Part shown: one piece after another, positions 53,050-61,724 of the stretch
Layout of the letters: each line of letters starts with the position of its first letter
Numbering within the stretch: the stretch's first letter is position 1
Assembly: GCA_002331025.1 (NCBI GenBank)
Contig: DCYG01000044.1
Location: 74,092-138,091 of the forward strand
Direction: 5' to 3'
Origin: Firmicutes bacterium UBA2116
GTDB lineage: Bacteria > Bacillota > Clostridia > Tissierellales > Sedimentibacteraceae
Length of the DNA: 64,000 nt
Position numbers and translations under genes: made by a program
Notes under the pieces: generated by a model
What the model was told of the DNA's origin: nothing
The model's input: only the letters and a program-made list of their open reading frames with translations
Databases searched by the model: none

Positions 53050-54072
53050 ATGACAAAACGCTTTTGCACCATTAATGGTGAAACCCTGATGGATCAGCCA
53101 TTAAAGCCAATCCGCTTTGCAGTAGACGGTCTATTCTCAAATGGACTGCAGCTGTTAGCCGGTGCTCCTAAGTCGGGAAAGAGCTGGCTGGCTTTATGGC
53201 TGGCGGTGACTGTTGCTAAGGGAGAGGATGTCTGGGGCAACCAAGTACAGCAAGGAACTACCTTATATCTCTGCTTTGAGGACAGCAGGCTGCGTATCCA
53301 AAACAGACTTTTTGATATCACCGAGGATGCACCGCCCAATGTGCATTTCTGTGAGGAAAGCTGCCGTTTGGCAGAAGGCTTAGAAGAACGCATTGAACAG
53401 TTTGTTCTTGAGCATCTCGACACTGTGCTCATTATCATTGACACCCTGCAGATGGTCCGCAGACCAGCTATGGATAATTCCTATGCCAATGATTATACAG
53501 ACCTGACTGCTCTGAAAAGAATAGCCGATAAAAATGAGATTGCCATTCTTCTGATTCATCATCTCAGAAAGCAAAAAGACGATGACCCCTTCAACCGTAT
53601 TTCTGGCACCACAGGCTTATCGGGAGCAGTAGATGCCAGCTTTACCTTGGTGGAAAAGCATCGGGGCAGTGGTAAGGCTACGCTTTTTTGTATCGGGAGG
53701 GACATTGAGTATCGGGAGCTTGAGCTTCAGCGCAATGAAAACAATGTGTGGGAATTGGTTGCAGACAGCAGGGAAAGTCCGGAACTTTTTCTTCCTGATA
53801 TTGTTGTTCTTGTTTCTGACTTTATGAAGGACAAAACTGAATACAGCGGAACTCCCGGTGAGTTGGCAGAGTTAATCAGCAGAAAAGAAAAAAGAATCAG
53901 TGACCGCATGGTTTCCCGGCTGCTCCTGCAGCATACCGAGGAACTGATAGACTGCGGTATCCGTTTTGAAGTCCGCAGGAGCAATGGAAAGCGGATGATT
54001 CATTTGCACAAGATATCCGACCGTGCCGATAGTGACGACCGTGCCGATAAACAGGACACCGATCCGTTATGA
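53050..54072 (+). CDS. RepA-like AAA_25 ATPase
   Basis: 340 residues, RecA-fold ATPase like plasmid RSF1010 RepA helicase. Walker A AGAPKSGKSW (Lys44), Walker B TVLIIIDTLQMVRRP, sensor-like ILLIHHLRKQKDDDPFNRISGTTGLSGAVD. C-terminal region is helical and ends in a low-complexity tail encoded by a small tandem repeat (SDRADSDDRADKQD; GACCGTGCCGATA twice). AAAGGAGG precedes the ATG and four iterons lie immediately upstream. Likely replicates or maintains the excised element. Confidence 0.85.
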   Translation: MTKRFCTINGETLMDQPLKPIRFAVDGLFSNGLQLLAGAPKSGKSWLALWLAVTVAKGEDVWGNQVQQGTTLYLCFEDSRLRIQNRLFDITEDAPPNVHFCEESCRLAEGLEERIEQFVLEHLDTVLIIIDTLQMVRRPAMDNSYANDYTDLTALKRIADKNEIAILLIHHLRKQKDDDPFNRISGTTGLSGAVDASFTLVEKHRGSGKATLFCIGRDIEYRELELQRNENNVWELVADSRESPELFLPDIVVLVSDFMKDKTEYSGTPGELAELISRKEKRISDRMVSRLLLQHTEELIDCGIRFEVRRSNGKRMIHLHKISDRADSDDRADKQDTDPL

Positions 54073-54299
54073 AAAATATCGACCCTGTTGACCCTGTCGG
54101 CACTAAGCAGAAGTTTTGCCCGATGCTGCCCTCTGTCTGCCCCTGTGCGGGAAGATTACCATAGGACAGGGCTTGTAACCATCAAAGAAAACATCTGTGC
54201 CGACACAGGGGCTTTGTGCCGAAAGACCGGAACAATGGTATTTTGAAAAAGCATAGGAATAGGTTGCATTCTTCAAGGTTGAAAAAAGAGCAGGATAAA

Positions 54300-54355
54300 G
54301 GAAGGTGCCCTAAACGGGCCCCTTCCTCTCACAAACGCCCGCAGTGCAGGCGTTT
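54300..54355. other. Two GC-rich hairpins in the 497-bp gap after repA
   Basis: GGAAGG-T-GCCC (54300-54310) pairs with GGGC-C-CCTTCC (54316-54326), and AAACGCC (54333-54339) pairs with GGCGTTT (54349-54355). A third small hairpin CTGTG-CCGA-CACAG lies near 54200. The whole gap 54073-54569 has no gene I can support. Such structured DNA could be an oriT or a single-strand origin. Confidence 0.4.
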
Positions 54356-54569
54356 CCGGGAATGGAACAGGGTGCTGTAAATGGGCTTTTGTGCTGTCGT
54401 CGGTGCTGTAGCATCCCGAAAACTCCGGTGTTAAGCCCTTTTCAAGGTGCTCTTGCAGGTGCACATGAGCTTATTGCACATATTTTCTTCCGAAATGCCG
54501 TCAATTCTCCAGCGGCAGTACATATCTCGATGCATAGTCGGGGGAATACAAAAAAAGGAGAGATATTCT

Positions 54570-54854
54570 ATGGACAGAGAAGAAAAAATCAGAAAGCATT
54601 ATTTACAGACAGGCATCCTCGGTGCCTATGAAGCCGATGAAGTTGTCTTTGAAGAATCACAAAAGGGGAAGTATGCACCCTGCTTTGAGGATGCTTTGCT
54701 GTTCTTTGACAGAGCTCAAATCACTGCACAGCGAAGGATGGTCATAGAAGGCCGCCGTTTTTTCATCTGCTCTGTGTTTCCGTCTCAGGCTGAATGTACG
54801 CCTACGGACAGGCTGCTGGAATTGATTGATACTAATCTAAAAAATGAGCTTTAA
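54570..54854 (+). CDS. Small element-encoded protein, hypothetical
   Basis: 94 residues starting MDREEKIRKHYLQTGILGAYEADEVVFEESQKGKYAPCFEDALLFFDRAQITAQRRMVIEGRRFFICSVFP. No family recognised; mixed alpha/beta, no membrane segment. A good ribosome site (AAAGGAGAGAT) precedes ATG 54570, and position between repA and the recombinase suggests an element-maintenance or excision accessory role, which is conjecture. The frame is open further upstream (from 54447) but without a ribosome site. Confidence 0.6.
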   Translation: MDREEKIRKHYLQTGILGAYEADEVVFEESQKGKYAPCFEDALLFFDRAQITAQRRMVIEGRRFFICSVFPSQAECTPTDRLLELIDTNLKNEL

Positions 54855-54885
54855 AACAGCTTGCTTTCAGTAGACTTGCGGCAGC

Positions 54886-54903
54886 TGTTGCGGTATGATG
54901 TGT
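54886..54903 (+). promoter_or_regulatory. Element promoter, copy 2 (recombinase)
   Basis: TGTTGCGGTATGATGTGT matches the motif at 52339-52356 in 16 of 18 positions. TATGAT could be a -10 with TAGACT 17 bp upstream (54872-54877). It is about 40 bp before the recombinase start, giving shared control of the two ends of the element core. Confidence 0.5.
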
Positions 54904-54943
54904 GATACCGTACCGGTTTGCCGCAAGAAAGGAGAATTTGATC

Positions 54944-56611
54944 ATGGCAAACCAAGAAAAATATACAATTTTATACGGCAGGCTCAGTCAGGAGGATGAC
55001 CTGAAAGGGGACTCCAACAGCATTCAAAATCAGCGTCTGCTCCTTGAAAAATATACAAAAGAAAATGGCTTCATCAATGTGAAATTCCTCTATGATGACG
55101 GTTACTCCGGCACCAATTTCAATCGTCCTTCATGGAATGAACTGCTGGCACTGATTGAAAATGACCAAGTGGAAACCTTGATTGTAAAGGACTTATCAAG
55201 GCTGGGCAGAGAATATTTACAGGTGGGATATTATACGGAAATTTTCTTTCCTCAGAAGGGCATCCGCTTTATTGCGGTCAATGATGGTGTGGATTCTCTG
55301 TATGAAAGCAGCAATGACTTCACCCCTATGAGGAACTGGTTTAACGAGCTTCATGCTAAGGATTCCAGTAAGAAGGTGCGTGCAGTCAAGAGAATACAGG
55401 CGGAGCGGGGCGAAATCCTTGGCGGCAGACCGCCCTACGGTTACCGCAAGGATGAAACCGTCCGCAAGGGAATGGCTCCCGATGAGGATACCGCTCCTGT
55501 CGTACAACGGATTTTCAGCCTGTGTGCAGGAGGGAAAGGGCCTAACCAGATTGCCCGAATTCTCACAAAGGATCAGATACTCAATCCCACCAATTACTAT
55601 TACCGCAGAACAGGAGCAAAGCACAGAGCACTGGATACCACCATGCCTTATCGGTGGACTTCCAGTACAGTGACGGCTATTTTGAATAACAGAACCTATC
55701 TGGGACATATGCCGGGGCTGAGAACAACCACAATATCCTACAAGAACAAGAAAGCTGTTTACCATGATGCCTCTGAGCAGATCCTGGTAAAGAACACCCA
55801 TGAGGCATTGATTACACAAGAGCAGTGGGACATGGTGCAGGAGCTTCGTCAGCGGAAAAAGCGTACACCAAAGCAGATGGATGAACCTAATTTATTTTCT
55901 GGACTGGTGTTCTGCATGGACTGTGAAAAGCCCCTTGTTCTGCACCGAGCACATACCATGGCTGCTGTGAAGAACAACTTTATGTGCTATACCTACAAGA
56001 AAAAGGGCAAGGAAGTCTGCTCCTCCCATTACATCAGAGAGCAGGATTTAACCCATATCATCCTTGATGACCTTCGCAGAGTGACCCACTTTGCAAGACA
56101 AAGGGAAAGCCTCTTTGCAGAATACATCAACCGTAAAAACTCTATTGAACTGAGAAAAGAGATCAACAGTCTGCAAAGGGAATTGGATACGACAAAACGC
56201 AGGGAGGTAGAACTGACTGCATTGTTTAAGCGTCTCTATGAGGATAATGTTCTTGGGCGGGTAACCAATGAGCAGTTTCGTATGCTGTCAGCTGATTACA
56301 ATGCTGAACAGAAGGAAGTAAAAGCTTCCATTCCTGTGAAGGAAAGCCGATTGCAGAAGCTGATGGATTCTGCCTCTAATGTGGATGCTTTCATCGAAAA
56401 GGCTAGGCGGTATACGAAGATAACGGAGCTGACTCCTGAAATCCTGAGACACTTTATTTCAAGGATTGAGGTAGGGGAGAAGAGTACCAAATATTCACGC
56501 ACCGCTGAACAGGCAATCAGAATTGTCTATCGGGATGTAGGCATTATGGACAGTGTAGAGCCGGTTTCCACAGAAGTTACGGAAAATGACAAGCAGGAAA
56601 ATATAGCGTGA
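54944..56611 (+). CDS. Large serine recombinase (TnpX/TndX-like)
   Basis: About 555 residues. N-terminal resolvase domain with the catalytic Ser in YGRLSQEDD (Ser14), SIQNQR, and the Arg-containing DLSRLGREYL motif; recombinase domain (GGRPPYGYRKDE); zinc ribbon (FCMDC ... CSSHY, about 325-370); long coiled coil (about 395-450) and a C-terminal DUF4368-like end. Such enzymes excise and insert Tn4451/Tn5397-type elements as circles through two-base GA crossovers. ATG 54944 follows AAAGGAG. It is the last gene of the island; base composition is clearly richer in GC than the flanking genes. Confidence 0.93.
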   Translation: MANQEKYTILYGRLSQEDDLKGDSNSIQNQRLLLEKYTKENGFINVKFLYDDGYSGTNFNRPSWNELLALIENDQVETLIVKDLSRLGREYLQVGYYTEIFFPQKGIRFIAVNDGVDSLYESSNDFTPMRNWFNELHAKDSSKKVRAVKRIQAERGEILGGRPPYGYRKDETVRKGMAPDEDTAPVVQRIFSLCAGGKGPNQIARILTKDQILNPTNYYYRRTGAKHRALDTTMPYRWTSSTVTAILNNRTYLGHMPGLRTTTISYKNKKAVYHDASEQILVKNTHEALITQEQWDMVQELRQRKKRTPKQMDEPNLFSGLVFCMDCEKPLVLHRAHTMAAVKNNFMCYTYKKKGKEVCSSHYIREQDLTHIILDDLRRVTHFARQRESLFAEYINRKNSIELRKEINSLQRELDTTKRREVELTALFKRLYEDNVLGRVTNEQFRMLSADYNAEQKEVKASIPVKESRLQKLMDSASNVDAFIEKARRYTKITELTPEILRHFISRIEVGEKSTKYSRTAEQAIRIVYRDVGIMDSVEPVSTEVTENDKQENIA

Positions 56612-56758
56612 AACAGCACAAGGCGGGCAGCTTGCGCCATCCGCCTTGCATATGAACCCCGGTTCACAATCTGTCCCTTTGAACGAGAACAGAACAATTA
56701 GAGGGTTTTTTATTCAATAAGGGCTTTGCCCGTCATTTAATGATTTCAGATAATTTAA

Positions 56759-59700
56759 TTATAATGTTTCAGATTGTAAATTGCTATCAATAAACTTTTG
56801 TTTTATGCTTTCAAAGGAAGCGTACACCACCGGAATTATGACCATCGTTAAGAATGTTGCTGCTGTCATACCCCCTATTACTGCAACAGCTAAAGGAGAG
56901 AAACGCTCTGAGCCAAGAGCCAACTGAGCCGCCAAAGGAATCATACCTGTTATGTCAGATAAAGCAGTCATCATTATAGGTCTGAATCTTTGCTTTACTG
57001 CATGAGTTATAGCTTCATTAAGCTCCATACCTTCCTTTTTTCTTTCATTAATAAATTCAACCAAAAGTATAGCATTATTTACAACTGTACCAACCAAAAG
57101 TATAAATCCCAGAAGAACCGGCATTGAAATATATTTTCCTGTTAACCCCAAGGCAGGAGCTATACCGATTACCACCAAAGGTATTGATACCATAACAGTA
57201 ACTGGATGCAAAAATGATTTAAACTGTGGCACAAGTATTAAATAAACCAATATTACGGACAGTGATAAAAGGAACATCATATCCTTAGCTGAATCGGACA
57301 TACTTTTTTGTTCTCCTGTCAACTCTATTAAATAACCGCTTGGCAATGGATAATCATCAATTATATTATTTATATCCCTTGTTATATGGCTAAAGGCTCT
57401 TGAATGAGTATATCCCAATATGTCTATAGTATATTCTAAGTCCTCTCTTGTAATAATATTTGCTCTCTCATTTAACTCAATATCCGCTAATTCTCTCAAA
57501 GGAATTTTCACACCCAAAGGAGTATTTATATAAGTTTCTAATAAACTGTCTGCTGACTTCTTGTGCTCATCCATATATTCGACTGAAATCCCAACATTTT
57601 CCGTTTCGCCAATGTCTAAATCAGTTCCTATAATTCCTTCCATTGAGCTGTATATTTGATAAGCAACCTGAGCATTTGTTAGCCCAAGCTCCTGGACGCG
57701 GGTTTCATTCATTATAATGTTCATTTGCAAGTTATCCATGTTGAAACTCTTATATAAGTTAGTTGTTCCTTTAACTTTGGCGATTTCTTCTTGTAGATTG
57801 TCAGCAATGCCATACAGTATTTCTTGATCAGAACCGCTTATTTTTATATCAATAGGTGCTGCAGCACTGGCTGTTGCCGTTCCGCCCTGTTCTTTAACAG
57901 AATATCTTTTTATGCCCGGGATTTTTTTTATTTCATCTCTCAATCTTTCTTGAAACTCCCATATAGTTTCATTTCTTTCAATTCTTGTTGTTAAATTAAT
58001 AGTGAGCAACGCCTGATTTGTACCCCTTACTCCAAAATCACTGAGCATATTGCTATCTCTTTCATAGCCAATTTGTGCATCATAATTTATAACAATTTCT
58101 TCTTTTGCTAAAAAATTTTCAATATACTTTACTGCCCTGCTTGTTTCTCCTATTTTTGTTCCCGGATCCATTTCAACAGATACGAAAGTTTTCCCACTGT
58201 CAAATTGAGGTAACATTTCCATTCCTTTATTAGCTAAAAATCTCCCGCTTAAAACAAGAAGAACTAAGGCAATTAGTATGGTCTTTAACTTGTTATTCAA
58301 AGCTAATTTCAATATTCTTATATAAAATTCGCCTAATTTATTCATCATTTCATTCCATGGTGATGAAATTTTATTGATTATTTTTTCAGCTTTAGTAAAT
58401 TTGATTTTACTGAGCATTACCGTAAACAAAGGTATAATTAACAAAGCAATTAATATAGAGGAACCTATGGCAAATATCACTGTTAATGAAAGAGGTCTGA
58501 ACATTTCTCCTACAAAACCTTCTATAAACAAAAGAGGTATTAAAACAACCAATGTGGTAGTTGCCCCTGCAATATTTGCCATTGCTATTTCGTTAGTTCC
58601 GTCAATGGCTGCTTTAGTTATATCTTTATTTTGATTTCTGTGAGTTACAATATTTTCTACTATAACTATGGATGCATCTACTACAAAGCCTATACTAAGT
58701 ATCAAAGCTGATAATGTAACCATATCAAGCTTCATATCAAAAAACTTAATAAGTGATAATGTAGTCAAAAAAACTAAAGGCATTGACATTGAAACAACTA
58801 ATGACTGACTCACATTTGATATAAAAAGCATTATAAGTATTATTGTAAAAACCATTGACATTAATACGCTGGATGACATATTATCAACCATCTGGTTAGT
58901 GAAAATCGAATCATCCTGTGCTATTTCAAATTGAATAAAAGGGTATTTATCTTTTAATACTTCAACTTCTTTTATAATGTCTTCAACAACTTCCACTGTA
59001 TTAGAATCACTTCTTTTTGACACCAATAGCGCAATACCTTCATTTCCGTTATACCTGTAGCTGCTTTCCAAATCTTCCGTAGTAAATTCTACTTCTGCAA
59101 TATTCTTAAGATAAATGACATTGTTATCTTTCAATGGTATTCTAATGTTTTCTATATCACTTACAGTTTTTAAGTCTTCTTCAATTCTAATTAATACTTC
59201 CTTATTAGCATCAGTTAATTTTCCGCCCGGTGCCTTAATATTATTTTGAGCAAGTATGGAAGAAACTTGTTCTAAAGTAAGTCCGTATGAAGTCAGTCGA
59301 TTTTTATCAACATTAACCTTGACCAATGATTTGTATCCTCCGAATATATCAACAGAAGCAACACCATCTAGCAGCTGTAAACTGTAACCTATTTCATTTT
59401 CAGATATTTGTCTTACTGTCCTTAAGTCAACCGAATCACTGTTTAAACTTAATGTTATAACCGGTTTATCTGATGTGCTGAATTTTAATACTTTCGGCTC
59501 AATTATATTAACAGGCAGTCTGTTTCTGATTCTGCTGATAGAATTTTGAACATCAATTGCCGCTTCATTTGTATTTGATGAATAACTAAATTCCAATGAT
59601 ATTATAGCCATATTGTCCTGACTTGTGGACTTAACACTGCTAATACCCTCTAATTTACCGAATTCATCTTCCATAGGCTCTACTAAATCTTTAACAACAT

Positions 59701-59872
59701 CTTGAGAGGAAGCCCCGGGATATTGTGTAACAACCGTAACCATTGGAGCATTCGTATCAGGAGACATCTGTGTTTTCAAAGTCACTCTTGAATAAATGCC
59801 AAATATAACAATTGCAATTGCCACAGATAGTATAAAATATTTGTTTTTAATTGAAAATTCACCTATATTCAT
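56759..59872 (-). CDS. RND-superfamily efflux transporter, second copy
   Basis: 1037 residues, AcrB/HAE1-like. TM1 KYFILSVAIAIVIFGIYS, porter loop with VVTQYPGASSQDVVKDLVEPMED, helix 4 ILSIGFVVDASIVIVEN (single proton-relay Asp), later TVVNNAILLVEFINERKKEGMEL and RPIMMTALSDITGMIPLAAQLALG. Proton-driven export of hydrophobic compounds. Its ATG overlaps the MFP stop codon. Last gene of the TolC-TetR-MFP-RND operon; the accessory island starts just beyond its stop. Clearly diverged from the first RND gene, so not a recent duplication. Confidence 0.93.
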   Translation of the reverse strand: MNIGEFSIKNKYFILSVAIAIVIFGIYSRVTLKTQMSPDTNAPMVTVVTQYPGASSQDVVKDLVEPMEDEFGKLEGISSVKSTSQDNMAIISLEFSYSSNTNEAAIDVQNSISRIRNRLPVNIIEPKVLKFSTSDKPVITLSLNSDSVDLRTVRQISENEIGYSLQLLDGVASVDIFGGYKSLVKVNVDKNRLTSYGLTLEQVSSILAQNNIKAPGGKLTDANKEVLIRIEEDLKTVSDIENIRIPLKDNNVIYLKNIAEVEFTTEDLESSYRYNGNEGIALLVSKRSDSNTVEVVEDIIKEVEVLKDKYPFIQFEIAQDDSIFTNQMVDNMSSSVLMSMVFTIILIMLFISNVSQSLVVSMSMPLVFLTTLSLIKFFDMKLDMVTLSALILSIGFVVDASIVIVENIVTHRNQNKDITKAAIDGTNEIAMANIAGATTTLVVLIPLLFIEGFVGEMFRPLSLTVIFAIGSSILIALLIIPLFTVMLSKIKFTKAEKIINKISSPWNEMMNKLGEFYIRILKLALNNKLKTILIALVLLVLSGRFLANKGMEMLPQFDSGKTFVSVEMDPGTKIGETSRAVKYIENFLAKEEIVINYDAQIGYERDSNMLSDFGVRGTNQALLTINLTTRIERNETIWEFQERLRDEIKKIPGIKRYSVKEQGGTATASAAAPIDIKISGSDQEILYGIADNLQEEIAKVKGTTNLYKSFNMDNLQMNIIMNETRVQELGLTNAQVAYQIYSSMEGIIGTDLDIGETENVGISVEYMDEHKKSADSLLETYINTPLGVKIPLRELADIELNERANIITREDLEYTIDILGYTHSRAFSHITRDINNIIDDYPLPSGYLIELTGEQKSMSDSAKDMMFLLSLSVILVYLILVPQFKSFLHPVTVMVSIPLVVIGIAPALGLTGKYISMPVLLGFILLVGTVVNNAILLVEFINERKKEGMELNEAITHAVKQRFRPIMMTALSDITGMIPLAAQLALGSERFSPLAVAVIGGMTAATFLTMVIIPVVYASFESIKQKFIDSNLQSETL

Positions 59873-61137
59873 TATTCATCTCCTCTAAAAACATATACTG
59901 ATGCATTGTCATATATCTTTGATAAATTTGAAGCTGCTATTTTATCTCCTTCTTTTAGCCCATTAATTACTTCAGTGCTATCGCCTACAGTAATGCCTGT
60001 CATTATTTCAGTCTCTTTAACTATACCGTCAATATACAAATAAACTATATCTTTATTATTTAAGTTTTTAATGGAGTTTTTAGGTATAATTAATTTGTCT
60101 TGTGCTTCATTTGTTATAATTTTAACTTCTGCACTGTTGCCTGAAAACAACATGGATGATTTTTCATTTTTGATAGGACCTAATTCTATTAAACCTATTC
60201 TTGTGTTGGAATTGACGCTAGGAACAATTTTGCTTACATTTGTGCTTATTTCACCTTCTAAACCATTTGTTTTCAATACAGCTTTGCTGTCAACATATAT
60301 TTTGTTAATGTCATTTTCGGATACATTAACTTTTATAATCCATTCTTTAATGTCATCGATAGCAACCAAGGGTTTTCCTACTACAGCCAGATCTCCCACA
60401 TTACCTTGTATCATTTTAACAACACCGCCTATAGGTGCTTTAATAATCGTATCTTCAATTTTTACATTAAGCTCATTGATTGATGAGTTTAATTCTTCAA
60501 TTTGTTTTGCTGATATGTTTTTTTCATGTACTAAATTGTCATAGGATTTTTGTGTACTTGCTTTTAATTCTTCTGTTTTCAAATATGCGTTGTTTAGTTC
60601 CTGCTCTATTTTATCAAAAGTTGTTTTTGGAATTGCTCCTTCTTCATATAAATCTTTGTAATTGGAACATTCACTCTTTAAAAAATCATAATTTGATTGA
60701 GCTGTTTCAAGTTGTTTAATAAGTGGATTTGATGTATAAAAATCGGTTACTTCATTTTCTAAATATATGTATTTAGCAGCTAAGGTATCAAGTTTCTTTT
60801 GTGCTGTATCAATACTTGCATTAAGCAGACTATCATCAATTTTCACCAACACATCACCATATTTTACGATGCTTCCTTCTTCAACAAAAACATGGACTAT
60901 TTGCCCTGCTATAGTAGGTGATAAGGTTGCAGATCTTTTAGGTTCAATAGTGCCTATATAATTTATAGTTTCTGTTAAATCACCCTTGACAACTGCTTCA
61001 AGTTCTATAGGAATACCAAGGTCCGATTCTTTTGCAGAACTTTTTTTGCTGCCAGAGAATGAATTAATGATTTTAACAATTACAGCCAAAACAACTAATG
61101 AAACTATAACAATCAAAATAAGCTTTTTCTTATTCAT
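59872..61137 (-). CDS. Membrane fusion protein, second efflux system
   Basis: About 421 residues. One N-terminal membrane anchor (KLILIVIVSLVVLAVIVKIIN) rather than a lipobox, unlike the adaptor of system 1. Lipoyl halves around SATLSPTIAGQIVHVFVEEGSIVKYGDVLVKIDD and IIKAPIGGVVKMIQGNVGDLAVVG flank a coiled-coil hairpin (about 100-215), followed by barrel and membrane-proximal domains. ATG 61137 has GGAG 9 nt upstream; TTG 61152 is the alternative. It sits 6-20 bp after the TetR gene. Confidence 0.88.
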   Translation of the reverse strand: MNKKKLILIVIVSLVVLAVIVKIINSFSGSKKSSAKESDLGIPIELEAVVKGDLTETINYIGTIEPKRSATLSPTIAGQIVHVFVEEGSIVKYGDVLVKIDDSLLNASIDTAQKKLDTLAAKYIYLENEVTDFYTSNPLIKQLETAQSNYDFLKSECSNYKDLYEEGAIPKTTFDKIEQELNNAYLKTEELKASTQKSYDNLVHEKNISAKQIEELNSSINELNVKIEDTIIKAPIGGVVKMIQGNVGDLAVVGKPLVAIDDIKEWIIKVNVSENDINKIYVDSKAVLKTNGLEGEISTNVSKIVPSVNSNTRIGLIELGPIKNEKSSMLFSGNSAEVKIITNEAQDKLIIPKNSIKNLNNKDIVYLYIDGIVKETEIMTGITVGDSTEVINGLKEGDKIAASNLSKIYDNASVYVFRGDE

Positions 61138-61157
61138 AAATGATTTCTCCAATCTTA

Positions 61158-61721
61158 CTATATTAATGTTTTTATTGTTTCATATAATTTTCTTGAATCT
61201 CTAAAGGCATCACTGTTTGTTAAGGATTCAAATATAATTAAACCGACTATGGTCGATAATATAACTTGAGACAAGTATCCAAATGATTCTTTTTCGGAAT
61301 CTATTTGCCTGCCTTTCATAAAATACATAATTTCATCAAATACTTTTGAAAATATGCTTTTGAGCATTTCTTTAATTTCATCATTATATTGAGATTCGTA
61401 TATGGTGCAAATAAACAACTCTCTGTTTTTTCTCAATGTGTATGTTCTTTCTCCAATAATTTTCTGAATAAACTGCTCTGAATTTTCATTTTCTTTTGAT
61501 GTGTTAAAGTTTAACATTGGTTTTACAATGAACGTAGAAATAGTCTCATAAAACAAGTTATTCTTCGTCTCAAAATGCCTGAATAATGTAACTTCTGCAA
61601 CATCAGCAACAAGGGATATTTCTCTTGTGGTTGACCCTGAATATCCCTTTTTAGAAAACACTTCTTTAGCTGCATTCAAAATTCTTTCTCTTGTATCTTC
61701 CTCTTTCATTGACACCCTCAT
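61158..61721 (-). CDS. TetR-family regulator of efflux operon 2
   Basis: 187 residues. DNA-binding part RERILNAAKEVFSKKGYSGSTTREISLVADVAEVTLFRHFETKNNLFYE. The C-terminal domain is helical. Start 61721 is 3 bp after the TolC stop. The perfect palindrome TGTAAGCA-CT-TGCTTACA before the operon is its likely operator, giving self-regulated, ligand-induced efflux. Confidence 0.87.
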   Translation of the reverse strand: MRVSMKEEDTRERILNAAKEVFSKKGYSGSTTREISLVADVAEVTLFRHFETKNNLFYETISTFIVKPMLNFNTSKENENSEQFIQKIIGERTYTLRKNRELFICTIYESQYNDEIKEMLKSIFSKVFDEIMYFMKGRQIDSEKESFGYLSQVILSTIVGLIIFESLTNSDAFRDSRKLYETIKTLI

Positions 61722-61724
61722 ATT

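Larger units (their letters stand above)
44191..56758. mobile_element. Accessory island: serine-recombinase integrative element with six-gene cargo
   Basis: The island fills the gap between a plus-strand TetR gene (ends 44190) and a minus-strand RND gene (ends 56759), which would otherwise be convergent neighbours. It ends with a TnpX/TndX-type large serine recombinase and contains a RepA-like ATPase, iterons and small element genes, with a visibly higher GC content than the flanks, most of all from about 52.3 to 56.6 kb. No relaxase or conjugation gene is present. The exact ends are not proven: TGAACCCC occurs at 44232-44239 and 56653-56660 and contains the GA dinucleotide typical of TnpX-type crossovers. 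The six-gene operon might instead be an older, separate insertion. Confidence 0.5.

Noticed and set aside
54344..54631. 95-residue open frame with Cys-rich start in the post-repA gap
   Set aside because: It has no ribosome site, spans hairpins and overlaps the better-supported 94-residue gene in another frame.
44382..56743. GGCTTTGCYCGT repeated near both island ends as attachment site
   Set aside because: The left copy lies inside the radical SAM coding sequence and the match is imperfect; probably chance.
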